NCBI RefSeq assembly: GCF_000411555.1 | Contig: NZ_KE150486.1 | Span: forward strand, 992,001-1,056,000 | Direction: 5' to 3' | Source: Atopobium sp. oral taxon 199 str. F0494 | Lineage (GTDB): Bacteria > Actinomycetota > Coriobacteriia > Coriobacteriales > Atopobiaceae | Length of the DNA: 64,000 bases | Shown here: positions 1-7,407 of the stretch, in pieces | Position numbering within the stretch: the stretch's first letter is position 1 | How the letters are laid out: the number at the start of each line of letters is the position of its first letter | Made by a program: the position numbers and the translations under genes | The notes under the pieces: generated by a model | Seen by the model: the letters and a program-made list of their open reading frames with translations, nothing else | Told to the model about the DNA's origin: nothing | Databases searched by the model: none

Positions 1-294
1 AGTAGCGGCGAGCGCTTCAGGACAAATGGGAAGCTTTACCACAATGTTAGGCGCCAGAGAGGCCAGATGGCGACCTTCGGCAATCATGTCCTCCGCGGTT
101 TCCGCTGTTGACTCAGCAGAAACGGGAAGGCCTTCGCAAAGTTTGGCAATTTTTACCATATGAGGTTCAAAATCTTCGAGCTTGCCCCCTGTTTTTGCAT
201 AAAGTGTAGGGTTCGTAGTAACTCCTGCAAGGCATCCCCAGCTCTTCGCTTCGGCAATCTCGTCAAGATTGGCCGTATCGATAAAAAATTTCAT
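1..294 (-). CDS. Transaldolase / fructose-6-phosphate aldolase family protein (C-terminus off the window)
   Basis: Only the first 98 residues are in the window; the gene runs off the left edge. The protein begins MKFFIDTANLDEI and continues with the AGVTTNPTL motif, both hallmarks of the small transaldolase/F6P-aldolase family (about 215 residues). The start is supported by a GGAAGGGAG ribosome site just upstream. These cytosolic Schiff-base enzymes move a dihydroxyacetone unit between sugar phosphates or cleave fructose 6-phosphate. It lies downstream of the split transketolase genes on the same strand, which suits pentose-phosphate recycling of the PTS sugar. A hairpin at 596-635 separates the two, so it may have its own promoter. 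True transaldolase and F6P aldolase cannot be told apart from this part. Confidence 0.85.
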   Translation of the reverse strand, partial: MKFFIDTANLDEIAEAKSWGCLAGVTTNPTLYAKTGGKLEDFEPHMVKIAKLCEGLPVSAESTAETAEDMIAEGRHLASLAPNIVVKLPICPEALAAT

Positions 295-677
295 TTTCGC
301 TCCCTTCCTTCTTACCTCTGTTGTCTTGGTCTATCTGCAGGTAACTGCAGAACATACTCGTATTCTCATGATACATGACCTACTTGGAAAGCGCCTCAAA
401 AATACGTAAAGTCGCGCCCTTGAGACGCTAGTATTCAACGTATTGACGCAACGGTCAGAAGTGGTCAGTGGCGATACAAAATAGGTGATTATCGCCTTAT
501 CTGTTACATTGAGGACGCTCAACTCATAATTTTGGCTCTGACAATCGGGCACCGGCGAAATGCGTACAAAAAATAGAACAAGCATCAAAACGCATAACAG
601 CAAGTGCACTTGTAGCTAGCGCACTTGCTGTTTTTGATTGACCTGAACTGACCTGCGATTCACGGACGCTGTAAGCG
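295..677. other. Intergenic region between transaldolase-like gene and transketolase
   Basis: This 383-base stretch holds no convincing gene; the short open frames lack ribosome sites and known motifs. It contains an inverted repeat at 334-351 (TCTGCAG, four bases, CTGCAGA), close enough to the downstream start to be an operator or leader hairpin, and a strong hairpin at 596-635. Confidence 0.6.
596..635. terminator. Terminator-like hairpin downstream of the transketolase operon
   Basis: AACAGCAAGTGC (596-607) pairs perfectly with GCACTTGCTGTT (621-632). The T-run is on the plus strand (631-635), but the only adjacent transcript comes from the minus strand, where the tail is a weaker TTATGCGTTTT. 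It probably ends the minus-strand transketolase operon about 45 bases after its stop codon. Confidence 0.6.
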
Positions 678-1619
678 TTACTTGCAGAATTCCTGCACTT
701 TTGTCAAAACACTTGCTTTATCAAGGCCGTACTTTGCGAGCACCTCAAGAGCAGGACCGGACTCACCAAACGTGTCCTCAACGCCGATGACTTTCACGGG
801 TACGGGAGCATGCTCGGAAAGCGCCTTACATACCGCACTTCCCAAACCCCCGATTACGGAGTGCTCCTCAACCGTCACTACCCTGCCCGTCTTTTGTGCG
901 GACGTAACGAGAAGATCAACATCAATCGGCTTGATTGTGTGAATATTGATGACCTCGGCACTTATCCCCACGCGCACAAGTTCCTCAGCAACTTCAAGAA
1001 CAGTGCCTACCATAAGACCGGTTGCGACAAGGGTAACATCGGTTCCCTCGCGAAGCACGATGCCTTTGCCCATCTCAAAGGTATACTCAGGATAATCGTT
1101 AATGACAGGAACAGGAAGGCGCCCAAAACGCATGTAAACGGGACCATCAATTTCATAGGCGGCATGGACCGCCGCGTCAGCTTCAACAGCATCAGAAGGG
1201 CTGATAACTGTCATACCAGGAATAGCGCTCATAACAGCAAAATCCTCATTGCACTGATGCGTTGCTCCGTCTTCACCTACGGAAAGACCGCCGTGCGTGG
1301 CGCCAATCTTGACATTCAAGTGAGGATAGCCGACAGAATTTCTAATCTGCTCAAAAGCTCGACCAGAGGCAAACATGGCAAACGATGTGGCAAAGACCGT
1401 GCGACCAGTAGCAGCAACACCTGCGGCCATACCAATCATGTTGGCCTCAGCGATACCGCAGTCAATAAAACGCTCCGGATATGCTTCGCCAAATTTTCCG
1501 GAGCGCGTAGCCTCCGCAAGGTCTGCATCGAACACAAGTAAATCGTCATGATTACGACCAAGTTCTACAAGAGCCTTACCGTACGCGTCACGCGTAGCGA
1601 TTTTTTTGACTTCTGCCAT
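678..1619 (-). CDS. Transketolase, C-terminal (Pyr/C-domain) subunit
   Basis: The 313-residue protein is the second half of a split transketolase: a pyrimidine-binding domain (about residues 5-175, with FATSFAMFASGRAFEQIRN) and a C-terminal domain that begins around residue 190. With the N-terminal subunit it transfers two-carbon ketol units between sugar phosphates using thiamine diphosphate. Its start lies two bases after the stop of the N-subunit gene, and the ribosome site GGAGG sits inside that gene's end, so the two are translationally coupled. Position downstream of an ascorbate-family PTS suggests a PTS-imported pentose or pentulose phosphate as substrate. Split transketolases are common in Firmicutes and Actinobacteria sugar operons. 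Confidence 0.95.
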   Translation of the reverse strand: MAEVKKIATRDAYGKALVELGRNHDDLLVFDADLAEATRSGKFGEAYPERFIDCGIAEANMIGMAAGVAATGRTVFATSFAMFASGRAFEQIRNSVGYPHLNVKIGATHGGLSVGEDGATHQCNEDFAVMSAIPGMTVISPSDAVEADAAVHAAYEIDGPVYMRFGRLPVPVINDYPEYTFEMGKGIVLREGTDVTLVATGLMVGTVLEVAEELVRVGISAEVINIHTIKPIDVDLLVTSAQKTGRVVTVEEHSVIGGLGSAVCKALSEHAPVPVKVIGVEDTFGESGPALEVLAKYGLDKASVLTKVQEFCK

Positions 1620-1621
1620 GG

Positions 1622-2446
1622 TTACTTGGCCTCCTTCTCAAGTTCAGCCATTGCCTGGGCAAACTGTTCATCGTTAGGCGCCTTGCCGTGCCAGCCGACC
1701 TGACCCTCCATAAACGAAACGCCTTTGCCCTTGATCGTATGAGCAACGATTACGCTTGGCTGACCCTTTGTGGCGCGAGCCTCACCGAAAGCCGCACGCA
1801 ACTGATCAAAGTTACTGCCATCGGCAACCTCAATAACGTGGAACTTGAATGCTCGGAACTTCTCGCCAATAGGAAGCGGCGAGTTGATCTGTTCAAGTGT
1901 CCCGTCAAGCTGAAGTCCATTGTTGTCGATGATAAGTGTCAGATTGTCCAGCTTGTGATTGCCGGCAAACATCGCCGCTTCCCAAACCTGACCCTCTTCA
2001 ATCTCACCATCACCGAGAAGCGCATACGTGCGGTATGCGTCCCCGAATTTCTTTGCGGCAAGCGCCATCCCGACTGCCGTTGAAACGCCCTGTCCGAGAG
2101 ATCCGGTGCTCATATCAACACCCGGTGTGTCATTCATGTTGGGGTGACCCTGCAGACGAGTATTCAGATGACGGAACGTCTCCAGCTCTTCCTTGGGAAA
2201 AAACCCGCGTTCAGCAAGGACGCCGTACAATGCAGGGGTCACGTGACCCTTTGAAAGCACAAAGCGATCCCGCCCGACCTTACAAGGCTCCGATGGATCC
2301 ACGTTCATTTCTTCAAAATAGAGATAGGTCAGAACGTCAGCTGCGGAAAGCGAGCCGCCCGGATGACCTGACTTTGCAGCATGCGTTGCAACAAGGATAT
2401 CCTTGCGAACTTCACGGGCAACATGTTCCAGTTCTTTATTGGTCAT
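1622..2446 (-). CDS. Transketolase, N-terminal (TPP-binding) subunit
   Basis: The 274-residue protein is the thiamine-diphosphate-binding half of transketolase. It has the early HAAKSGHPGGSLS segment, the TPP motif beginning GDGEIEEGQ and ending in DNNGLQ about 28 residues later, and a final THTIKGKGV segment. It works as a heterotetramer with the C-terminal subunit encoded next. It lies 22 bases after the stop of the PTS IIB gene and is probably in the same operon as the PTS. The size and domain content match the family of separate N-subunits; nothing is missing. Confidence 0.95.
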   Translation of the reverse strand: MTNKELEHVAREVRKDILVATHAAKSGHPGGSLSAADVLTYLYFEEMNVDPSEPCKVGRDRFVLSKGHVTPALYGVLAERGFFPKEELETFRHLNTRLQGHPNMNDTPGVDMSTGSLGQGVSTAVGMALAAKKFGDAYRTYALLGDGEIEEGQVWEAAMFAGNHKLDNLTLIIDNNGLQLDGTLEQINSPLPIGEKFRAFKFHVIEVADGSNFDQLRAAFGEARATKGQPSVIVAHTIKGKGVSFMEGQVGWHGKAPNDEQFAQAMAELEKEAK

Positions 2447-2468
2447 GATACCTCCGTATTCAAACGCA

Positions 2469-2753
2469 CTATGCGTTGAACTTCTCGCTGAGCTTGCCCT
2501 TCAGCTCTTCCTTATCAAGGATGTTGTCGAGAACGACTTTTTCCTCATCGGGAATGCTTGCAATAAAATCGCCGAGATCGCGGCCAACAATAAATAAATC
2601 GGCAGCTCCGGGCATGACGTCAGAGACAGTCGAATGCTCAACCTCAACGCCATCAACGCCAAGCTCTCTCAGAACGTCCTGAACGTTCATCTCGACCATA
2701 AGACTTGAGCCGAGGCCACTGCCGCAGCAGCAAAGAATTTTTTGAATCGCCAT
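2469..2753 (-). CDS. PTS ascorbate-family IIB component
   Basis: The 94-residue protein is a single-domain PTS IIB of the lactose/ascorbate fold. The phosphocysteine loop reads CGSGLGSS, with Cys10 as the likely phosphoacceptor; it is preceded by two more cysteines, giving three in a row. It takes phosphate from a IIA protein and passes it to sugar crossing the IIC channel. It lies between the SgaT-type IIC gene and the transketolase genes. The substrate is not certain: SgaT-family systems carry ascorbate but also other compounds, and the linked transketolase suggests a pentose or pentulose. Confidence 0.9.
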   Translation of the reverse strand: MAIQKILCCCGSGLGSSLMVEMNVQDVLRELGVDGVEVEHSTVSDVMPGAADLFIVGRDLGDFIASIPDEEKVVLDNILDKEELKGKLSEKFNA

Positions 2754-2852
2754 TGTATCCCCTTTGTTAGAAACGAAAAACGATACTTGCCTAAACCTAC
2801 TCAGGGTTGAAAGCGTTCGAACCGAAACTCTCTCAAACCTAGAAACTTGCTC

Positions 2853-2884
2853 AGGCCTGGCAGGCTTGAAACCCTACCAGGCCT
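2853..2884 (-). other. Intercistronic hairpin between PTS IIC and IIB
   Basis: AGGCCTGG at 2853-2860 and CCAGGCCT at 2877-2884 form a perfect stem that extends inward by three more pairs after one mismatch. It starts ten bases past the IIC stop codon and has no U-tract on the minus strand, so it is more likely an RNA-stabilising or processing element than a terminator. The rest of 2754-2893 is a degenerate repeat of GTTT-C and CCTGAG-like words. Confidence 0.6.
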
Positions 2885-2893
2885 AAGACACAG

Positions 2894-4366
2894 CTATTTT
2901 GTAGCCTTCTCGGATGCCTCGCGCTTAGGAGCGACAAGGTTGAAGATGATTGGAAGAAGGAAACACACAACGCAAATACCCGTCAAGACAACACCCTGAA
3001 CGTTAAGAGCAACGTTTCCAAAGATGAGCGCCATGACCGAGAAGTCGGCGTCGGAGAACGTCGCAGAAGTAAAGCCCATGCTGGTAAAGACCGGCATACA
3101 AAACGCCGGAAGGAAGGTAATGAGCAGGCCGTGTGCAAACGCGCCGGCGATGCAACCTTTCATGCCTCCTTCAGCATTACCAAAGACGCCAGCCGTCGCG
3201 CCGCAGAAGAAGTGAGGCACGACACCCGGAAGAATAAGAGCAATGGGAACAAGACTGGCATTAATGACCCCAAGCAAAATCAAGCCAAGAATTCCTCCGA
3301 CAAAGGAAGACAAAAAGCCGATAATAACGGCGTTGGGAGCATAGGTGAACGCGATAGGACAATCGAGCGCCGGCTTTGCACCGGGAACAAGCTTCTCAGC
3401 AATGCCCTTAAACGCAGGAACAATTTCGCCAATGATGAGACGGACGCCAGAGAGAATGATATAAACGCCACCTGCAAAGGAAAGTCCCCGCAGAAATGCC
3501 CAGACTACCCAGTTTGTAGTAGTTTCTGTACCGACGTTAAGCAAGTCGCCAAGGTGTTGGAAGCCGGCATAGGCGGGGTCAGAAGCAAAGTCAGCAGCGG
3601 AAATACCAGCAGGAACAACGCTTAAAAGACCACGGCCCACAGCAACACCAGTAATGACAAGAAACATGATGATCATGGTAAGACCGATGGAAACCGTGTT
3701 ATCACGCAAGAAAATAAGACGCTTGGAGAACTTGAGATTTTCGGTGCTATTCTCTTTATCGGAAGCAAAGAGCTTTCCAACCATTCCGGCAAGCCAATAG
3801 CCAACGCCGCCAAAGTGTCCAAGAGCAACGGAATCGCTGCCGGTTACCTTACGCATGGTCGGCTGGCAATACGCTGGGGAGAGCACCATAATGAGGCCTA
3901 AAAGGCAAGCTCCGGCAATATAGAGCATCCAGCCGGACAGACCACCGATATGCAAAATGATAGCGAGCATAGCTGCCATATAGAGCGTATGATGACCGGT
4001 CAGGAAGATGTAATGCATGCGGGAAAAGCGCGCGAGGACGATGTTGAGAACCATGCCAAGACACATAATGATTGCGGTAGCCTGTCCAAAGTCCTGAAGC
4101 GCCATTGAGACAACGGCCTCATTGTTGGGAACAACGCCCTGCATGTTAAAGGCATAATTAAAAATTTCACCAAACGCAAGAAGTGAACCGGACTGAAGGA
4201 AACTTGCTCCAGCAGAAAGAACCAAGAAACCAACTATGGTCTTCAAGGTACCCTTTACGAGTTCCTCAATTGGTTTCTTTTGAAGCACCAGGCCGAGAAG
4301 AGCCACAAGACCAACAAGAATCGCAGGCGTTGACAGCACATTAACGACAAAATCTATAACTGGCAT
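2894..4366 (-). CDS. PTS ascorbate-family (SgaT/UlaA-type) IIC permease
   Basis: The 490-residue integral membrane protein has about a dozen hydrophobic segments and the SgaT/UlaA family layout. The start is taken at MPVIDFVV, with AAGGAG nine bases upstream; a TTG six codons earlier overlaps that ribosome site and is unlikely. It forms the sugar channel of a PTS with the IIB and IIA encoded on either side. It differs clearly from the second UlaA-type permease at 16105, so the two systems probably carry different substrates. The link to split transketolase and a transaldolase-family gene points to a sugar that enters as a pentulose phosphate. Confidence 0.93.
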   Translation of the reverse strand: MPVIDFVVNVLSTPAILVGLVALLGLVLQKKPIEELVKGTLKTIVGFLVLSAGASFLQSGSLLAFGEIFNYAFNMQGVVPNNEAVVSMALQDFGQATAIIMCLGMVLNIVLARFSRMHYIFLTGHHTLYMAAMLAIILHIGGLSGWMLYIAGACLLGLIMVLSPAYCQPTMRKVTGSDSVALGHFGGVGYWLAGMVGKLFASDKENSTENLKFSKRLIFLRDNTVSIGLTMIIMFLVITGVAVGRGLLSVVPAGISAADFASDPAYAGFQHLGDLLNVGTETTTNWVVWAFLRGLSFAGGVYIILSGVRLIIGEIVPAFKGIAEKLVPGAKPALDCPIAFTYAPNAVIIGFLSSFVGGILGLILLGVINASLVPIALILPGVVPHFFCGATAGVFGNAEGGMKGCIAGAFAHGLLITFLPAFCMPVFTSMGFTSATFSDADFSVMALIFGNVALNVQGVVLTGICVVCFLLPIIFNLVAPKREASEKATK

Positions 4367-4477
4367 ACTACGTACTCCTTCCAAGTATCTAATCGAACTA
4401 AAAATCTATTGCAAAAGGCCCACACAACCTCTATGCACAGAACTACAGCTCACAAAGCGAGAGCTTATTCACATTGC

Positions 4478-4927
4478 TCATGCTTCGGACACCATGAGCT
4501 GATATGCCTCATGCTCATTTTTCGCTTGAGCAAGAGCTTCGATATTTTTAGGATCTGATAGCAATGTGGCAAGCTCACGCATCACTTGTATATGAGAGTT
4601 CGAATCTTCAGCGGCAAGCGTCAGCAGTACGCTCGTAGGCGCCTGACCCTCTTTGAATACGGTGCCGGTGCGTAAAATGGTAAGAGCAAGCTGTTTTTTA
4701 ATAACACCCTGTTCGGGACGGGCATGAAGTAATGCAAGATTTGGAACGAGAACAAAATACGGCCCGAGCTCATGAGCATTGGCGATGATACCGTCAATAT
4801 AGCGTTCCTCAACATATCCCCCTTTTACCAAAGGGGTAACTGCAATACGAACAGCGTCTTCCCAGTCTTTTGCTGCATCAACGACCTGGACATTTTCCAA
4901 TTTGAGCATATCCTTAATCTGGCTCAT
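4478..4927 (-). CDS. PTS IIA component (mannitol/ascorbate family)
   Basis: About 149 residues, single-domain PTS IIA of the mannitol/fructose/ascorbate fold. The motif around His68 reads PNLALLHAR; His68 is the likely phosphohistidine. I chose the start MSQIKDML because a GAAAGAAG ribosome site precedes it and because a promoter-like -10 element (4970-4975) would place the transcript start after the more upstream ATG at 4969. It passes phosphate from HPr to the IIB at 2469. It begins the operon IIA-IIC-IIB-transketolase N-transketolase C. Confidence 0.9.
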   Translation of the reverse strand: MSQIKDMLKLENVQVVDAAKDWEDAVRIAVTPLVKGGYVEERYIDGIIANAHELGPYFVLVPNLALLHARPEQGVIKKQLALTILRTGTVFKEGQAPTSVLLTLAAEDSNSHIQVMRELATLLSDPKNIEALAQAKNEHEAYQLMVSEA

Positions 4928-4969
4928 AGCACTTCTTTCACGTTGACTTGAAAGTACGTACGGGTTCAT

Positions 4970-4999
4970 TCTATAGTTTTTTTATTAAAGCGTTAACAA
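4970..4999 (-). promoter_or_regulatory. Candidate promoter of the IIA-IIC-IIB-transketolase operon, with a cre-like sequence
   Basis: On the minus strand TTGTTA (4994-4999) and TATAGA (4970-4975) are 18 bases apart. A sequence overlapping the -35, TGTTAACGCTTTAA, matches 12 of 14 positions of the CcpA cre consensus as I recall it. Both are read by eye; the cre match is suggestive only. Confidence 0.4.
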
Positions 5000-5004
5000 T
5001 TTAT

Positions 5005-5050
5005 ACAAAAAAGAAGCAAGCCGACCAAGAAGCGCATCAGGGTCGGCTTT
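5005..5050 (-). terminator. Rho-independent terminator after the GatA-like IIA gene
   Basis: AAGCCGACC (5018-5026) and GGTCGGCTT (5041-5049) form a nine-pair stem; on the minus strand it is followed by GCTTCTTTTTTG. It lies between two minus-strand IIA genes and separates the GatA-like gene from the ascorbate-family operon. Confidence 0.8.
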
Positions 5051-5124
5051 ATTACTTTGCTTAACCGTTTAGAACTCGAAAGCAGAGTTGATAAAGAACC
5101 ACTGGCAGTCGCCTCTATCCTCTA

Positions 5125-5580
5125 TCATCCCAGCACGGGAGCCATAAGACCGTACAGCGCATCAGCATCATTGCAAGCGGCAATCTTCTCAAGAAGCTCG
5201 GCATCCTGAATGACTCCGATAAGTTTCTGAAGCATCTCAAGCTGACCATGAGGCTCGGTAAGAGCAAGCATAAAAAGAACTTTTGGATGTAAGATGGTTT
5301 CAGGATCCCCCATCATGTGAAATGCAACAGGATCTTTTAACGTTGCAATACCAACGCCAGGCTTAATCACATGTTCACTATCACAATGCGGGATGGCAAT
5401 ATCAAAAGCAGGAGCGGGAAGCCCTGTCGCAAATACGCGTTCACGATCAACAATGGCCTCGGGATACGTATCTTTCGCATAGCCACTATCCACAAAACCC
5501 TGAGCGACAATGCGCAGGGCTTCCTCAGAATCAGCGACTTCAACAGCAAGACGAATAAGTTCTTTCTTCAGAATCATCAT
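5125..5580 (-). CDS. PTS IIA component, galactitol (GatA)-like
   Basis: About 150 residues, fructose/mannitol-type IIA closest in pattern to GatA: IAIPHCDSEHV surrounds His65, the probable phosphohistidine. The start is uncertain among ATGs at 5592, 5580 and 5577; AAAGGAA lies just before the latter two. It is separated from the galactitol-type IIB and IIC (7408-9211) by the plus-strand aldolase gene, yet is the only GatA-like protein here, so it probably serves them. It diverges from the aldolase gene, and the operator at 5664-5687 lies between the two, so one regulator probably controls both. Confidence 0.88.
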   Translation of the reverse strand: MMILKKELIRLAVEVADSEEALRIVAQGFVDSGYAKDTYPEAIVDRERVFATGLPAPAFDIAIPHCDSEHVIKPGVGIATLKDPVAFHMMGDPETILHPKVLFMLALTEPHGQLEMLQKLIGVIQDAELLEKIAACNDADALYGLMAPVLG

Positions 5581-5663
5581 GTTTCCTTTCATATGCGAAA
5601 TCCTACAGAAATCCCACGCTCAGTCAATCATGATTTCTAGTTTCTCGTTTCCACACTTCCAAA

Positions 5664-5687
5664 CTTGTATATAATTACATGTACAAG
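5664..5687. promoter_or_regulatory. GntR-type operator in the aldolase / IIA divergent promoter
   Basis: CTTGTA, 12 bases, TACAAG: a perfect six-base inverted repeat. The spacer holds TATAAT (5670-5675), so a bound repressor would cover a -10 element. The same structure occurs at 23442-23465 before the isomerase gene (19 of 24 bases identical in gene orientation) and, as TTGTA-N12-TACAA, at 12303-12324 before the mannose PTS. Two UTRA-type GntR regulators in this window are the likely binders. Confidence 0.65.
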
Positions 5688-5807
5688 TTGTAGCAGTTTT
5701 TGTAAGAAATGTCACGAGGTTGTCGGCAAATTATCAACGTACGGCCGGCCCCGTAGGACATATCTACATCATAACTGCATCAGATGCCTCTAGAAAAGGA
5801 GTTCATC

Positions 5808-6683
5808 ATGCTGGTAAATCTTCGCGACATCTGCGCTATCGCCGAACAAAATAACATGGCAATTCCCTCCTTCAATGTGCCGAGTATAGAAGCGCTGCGT
5901 GCCGCACTTGACGCTGCCGAGAAAACCGGCTATCCCGTCATCATTGCCCATGCAGAAGGTCATGAGCCCTTTGCTCCTCTCGATAAGATTGGCCCTGCAA
6001 TGGTCGCCCTTGCGGAGCGCTCCAGCGCCTTGGTCTGCGTACATCTCGATCATGGAGAGAATCTCTCTTACCTGCGCCGAGCTCTTGAAATGGGCTTCAA
6101 CGGCGTGATGTACGACGGCTCTTATCAACCCTACGGAGAAAACGTAGCGAACTCCCAGCGAGCCGCCGACATGTGCGCAAGCTTCGATGCCGGTCTTGAA
6201 TGTGAGCTCGGCTCAATGGGGGCTCGTGAATTTGGCGAACGTGAGGAAGGCGCAACGGCGGAAGAATCCGGTGCGATTTATACCAATCCTGATCAAGCGC
6301 TCGATTTCATCCAGTCGACCGGTCTCGATATTCTCGCCTGTTCGTTCGGAACGGTTCACGGCATTTACAAAGGCGAGCCGCACCTGAACTTTGACGTGCT
6401 CCATAAAATCAGGAAGCTCTCTCAGACTCCGCTTGTCATGCACGGCGGCTCCGGCGTTTCCGACGCTGACTACGCCAAGGCCATCAATGCTGGTATCCGC
6501 AAAATCAACTACTACACCTATGGCGTGAAATATGCCGGTGAGGCCGTAGAGAAGCTTATTGGCGAGAAGAACGGTGAAACTGTCTATTGGCACGACATGA
6601 CCACAACCGCCTACGAGCGTATGCTTGCAGACTTCACCCATGTCATTCAGGTGTTTGCAAACGGAGCTAATCCGGTAGCATAA
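5808..6683 (+). CDS. Class II fructose/tagatose-bisphosphate aldolase family protein
   Basis: The 291-residue protein is a class II (zinc) ketose-bisphosphate aldolase of the FbaA/GatY/KbaY family. HLDHGEN carries the metal-binding histidine, an EGATAEE-like loop follows the central strand, and MHGGSGV is the phosphate/metal segment near residue 210. GGAG six bases before the ATG fixes the start. It splits a ketose 1,6-bisphosphate into dihydroxyacetone phosphate and an aldehyde. The galactitol-type PTS genes nearby favour tagatose-1,6-bisphosphate or a related substrate over a glycolytic housekeeping role; sequence alone does not settle it. It is transcribed alone and ends at a strong terminator. 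Confidence 0.9.
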   Translation: MLVNLRDICAIAEQNNMAIPSFNVPSIEALRAALDAAEKTGYPVIIAHAEGHEPFAPLDKIGPAMVALAERSSALVCVHLDHGENLSYLRRALEMGFNGVMYDGSYQPYGENVANSQRAADMCASFDAGLECELGSMGAREFGEREEGATAEESGAIYTNPDQALDFIQSTGLDILACSFGTVHGIYKGEPHLNFDVLHKIRKLSQTPLVMHGGSGVSDADYAKAINAGIRKINYYTYGVKYAGEAVEKLIGEKNGETVYWHDMTTTAYERMLADFTHVIQVFANGANPVA

Positions 6684-6701
6684 CGTAAACAGGATAGAAG
6701 C

Positions 6702-6741
6702 AAACCCCGATTTCAAACGCCAAATTGAAATCGGGGTTTCT
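6702..6741. terminator. Bidirectional terminator between aldolase and membrane protein
   Basis: AAACCCCGATTTCAA (6702-6716) pairs with TTGAAATCGGGGTTT (6725-6739), a perfect 15-pair stem between convergent genes, with T-rich flanks on both strands. Confidence 0.88.
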
Positions 6742-6753
6742 TGTACGCGCAAA

Positions 6754-7317
6754 TTAGTCACGCCGCGCCTGCGCTTTGAGGCTATCAGGGTTCACTTTCA
6801 GTTCTAACTCACATATGCGCTTGAACAGTTCTTCTCCATCACTGAACCAACGTCCTCTAATCCAATACCTGCCTCGTAAGAAAGTATCGTTATCCATTCG
6901 AACATACATGCGCAAGTCCGCTGGATATTCTCGAACCCGCATAGCATGTACATCTGCCAACTGATAGGTAGTCGTGGCGCCGTAACACGAAAAACTAATT
7001 GATTCATTTGTAAGTGTCACGCCGCTCGGATAGGACTTAGAGACAAATGTTTTGATAGCTCCATAGAAAGACACAACACAAACTACAACCATCAAGCCCG
7101 CTGGCCAATTCTGAGTCACCATAAGAACAATGCTCATAACGGCGAGAACGATGCAAATAATCCCCTGTACAGTAACTTCCCACGTAAAATGACCGGGGTC
7201 ATACAGGTACGTCTTGCTATTCTCACGATTACCATCAGTATCTTCTGCAAGCTGATTGGCAGCGTTTTTTGCAGCCTTCGTAGCAGGGCTATCTATGACT
7301 TCTCTTTTGCTGGCCAT
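6754..7317 (-). CDS. Small membrane protein of unknown function
   Basis: I do not recognise this 187-residue protein. The start MASKREV has GGGAGG seven bases upstream. Residues 1-45 are hydrophilic, two adjacent hydrophobic segments follow (about 50-92), and the soluble C-terminal part (about 95-187) resembles the layout of bacterial PH-like or YcxB-like domains: beta-rich, with several Tyr and Arg, ending basic. It follows the galactitol-type IIC gene by 90 bases on the same strand and shares its terminator region, so it may be the last gene of that operon. No catalytic motif is visible. Confidence 0.7.
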   Translation of the reverse strand: MASKREVIDSPATKAAKNAANQLAEDTDGNRENSKTYLYDPGHFTWEVTVQGIICIVLAVMSIVLMVTQNWPAGLMVVVCVVSFYGAIKTFVSKSYPSGVTLTNESISFSCYGATTTYQLADVHAMRVREYPADLRMYVRMDNDTFLRGRYWIRGRWFSDGEELFKRICELELKVNPDSLKAQARRD

Positions 7318-7407
7318 AAGCCTCCCAGTAGATAATGGGCTCCGCATATCACACTACGCAGAGCCCATTTGTCTTAACTTCAAATACAGCCCAAACGGCC
7401 CAAAATC

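Noticed and set aside
810-1541. Long plus-strand frame inside transketolase
   Set aside because: It is the reverse-strand shadow of a clear transketolase subunit gene and has no motif or ribosome site.
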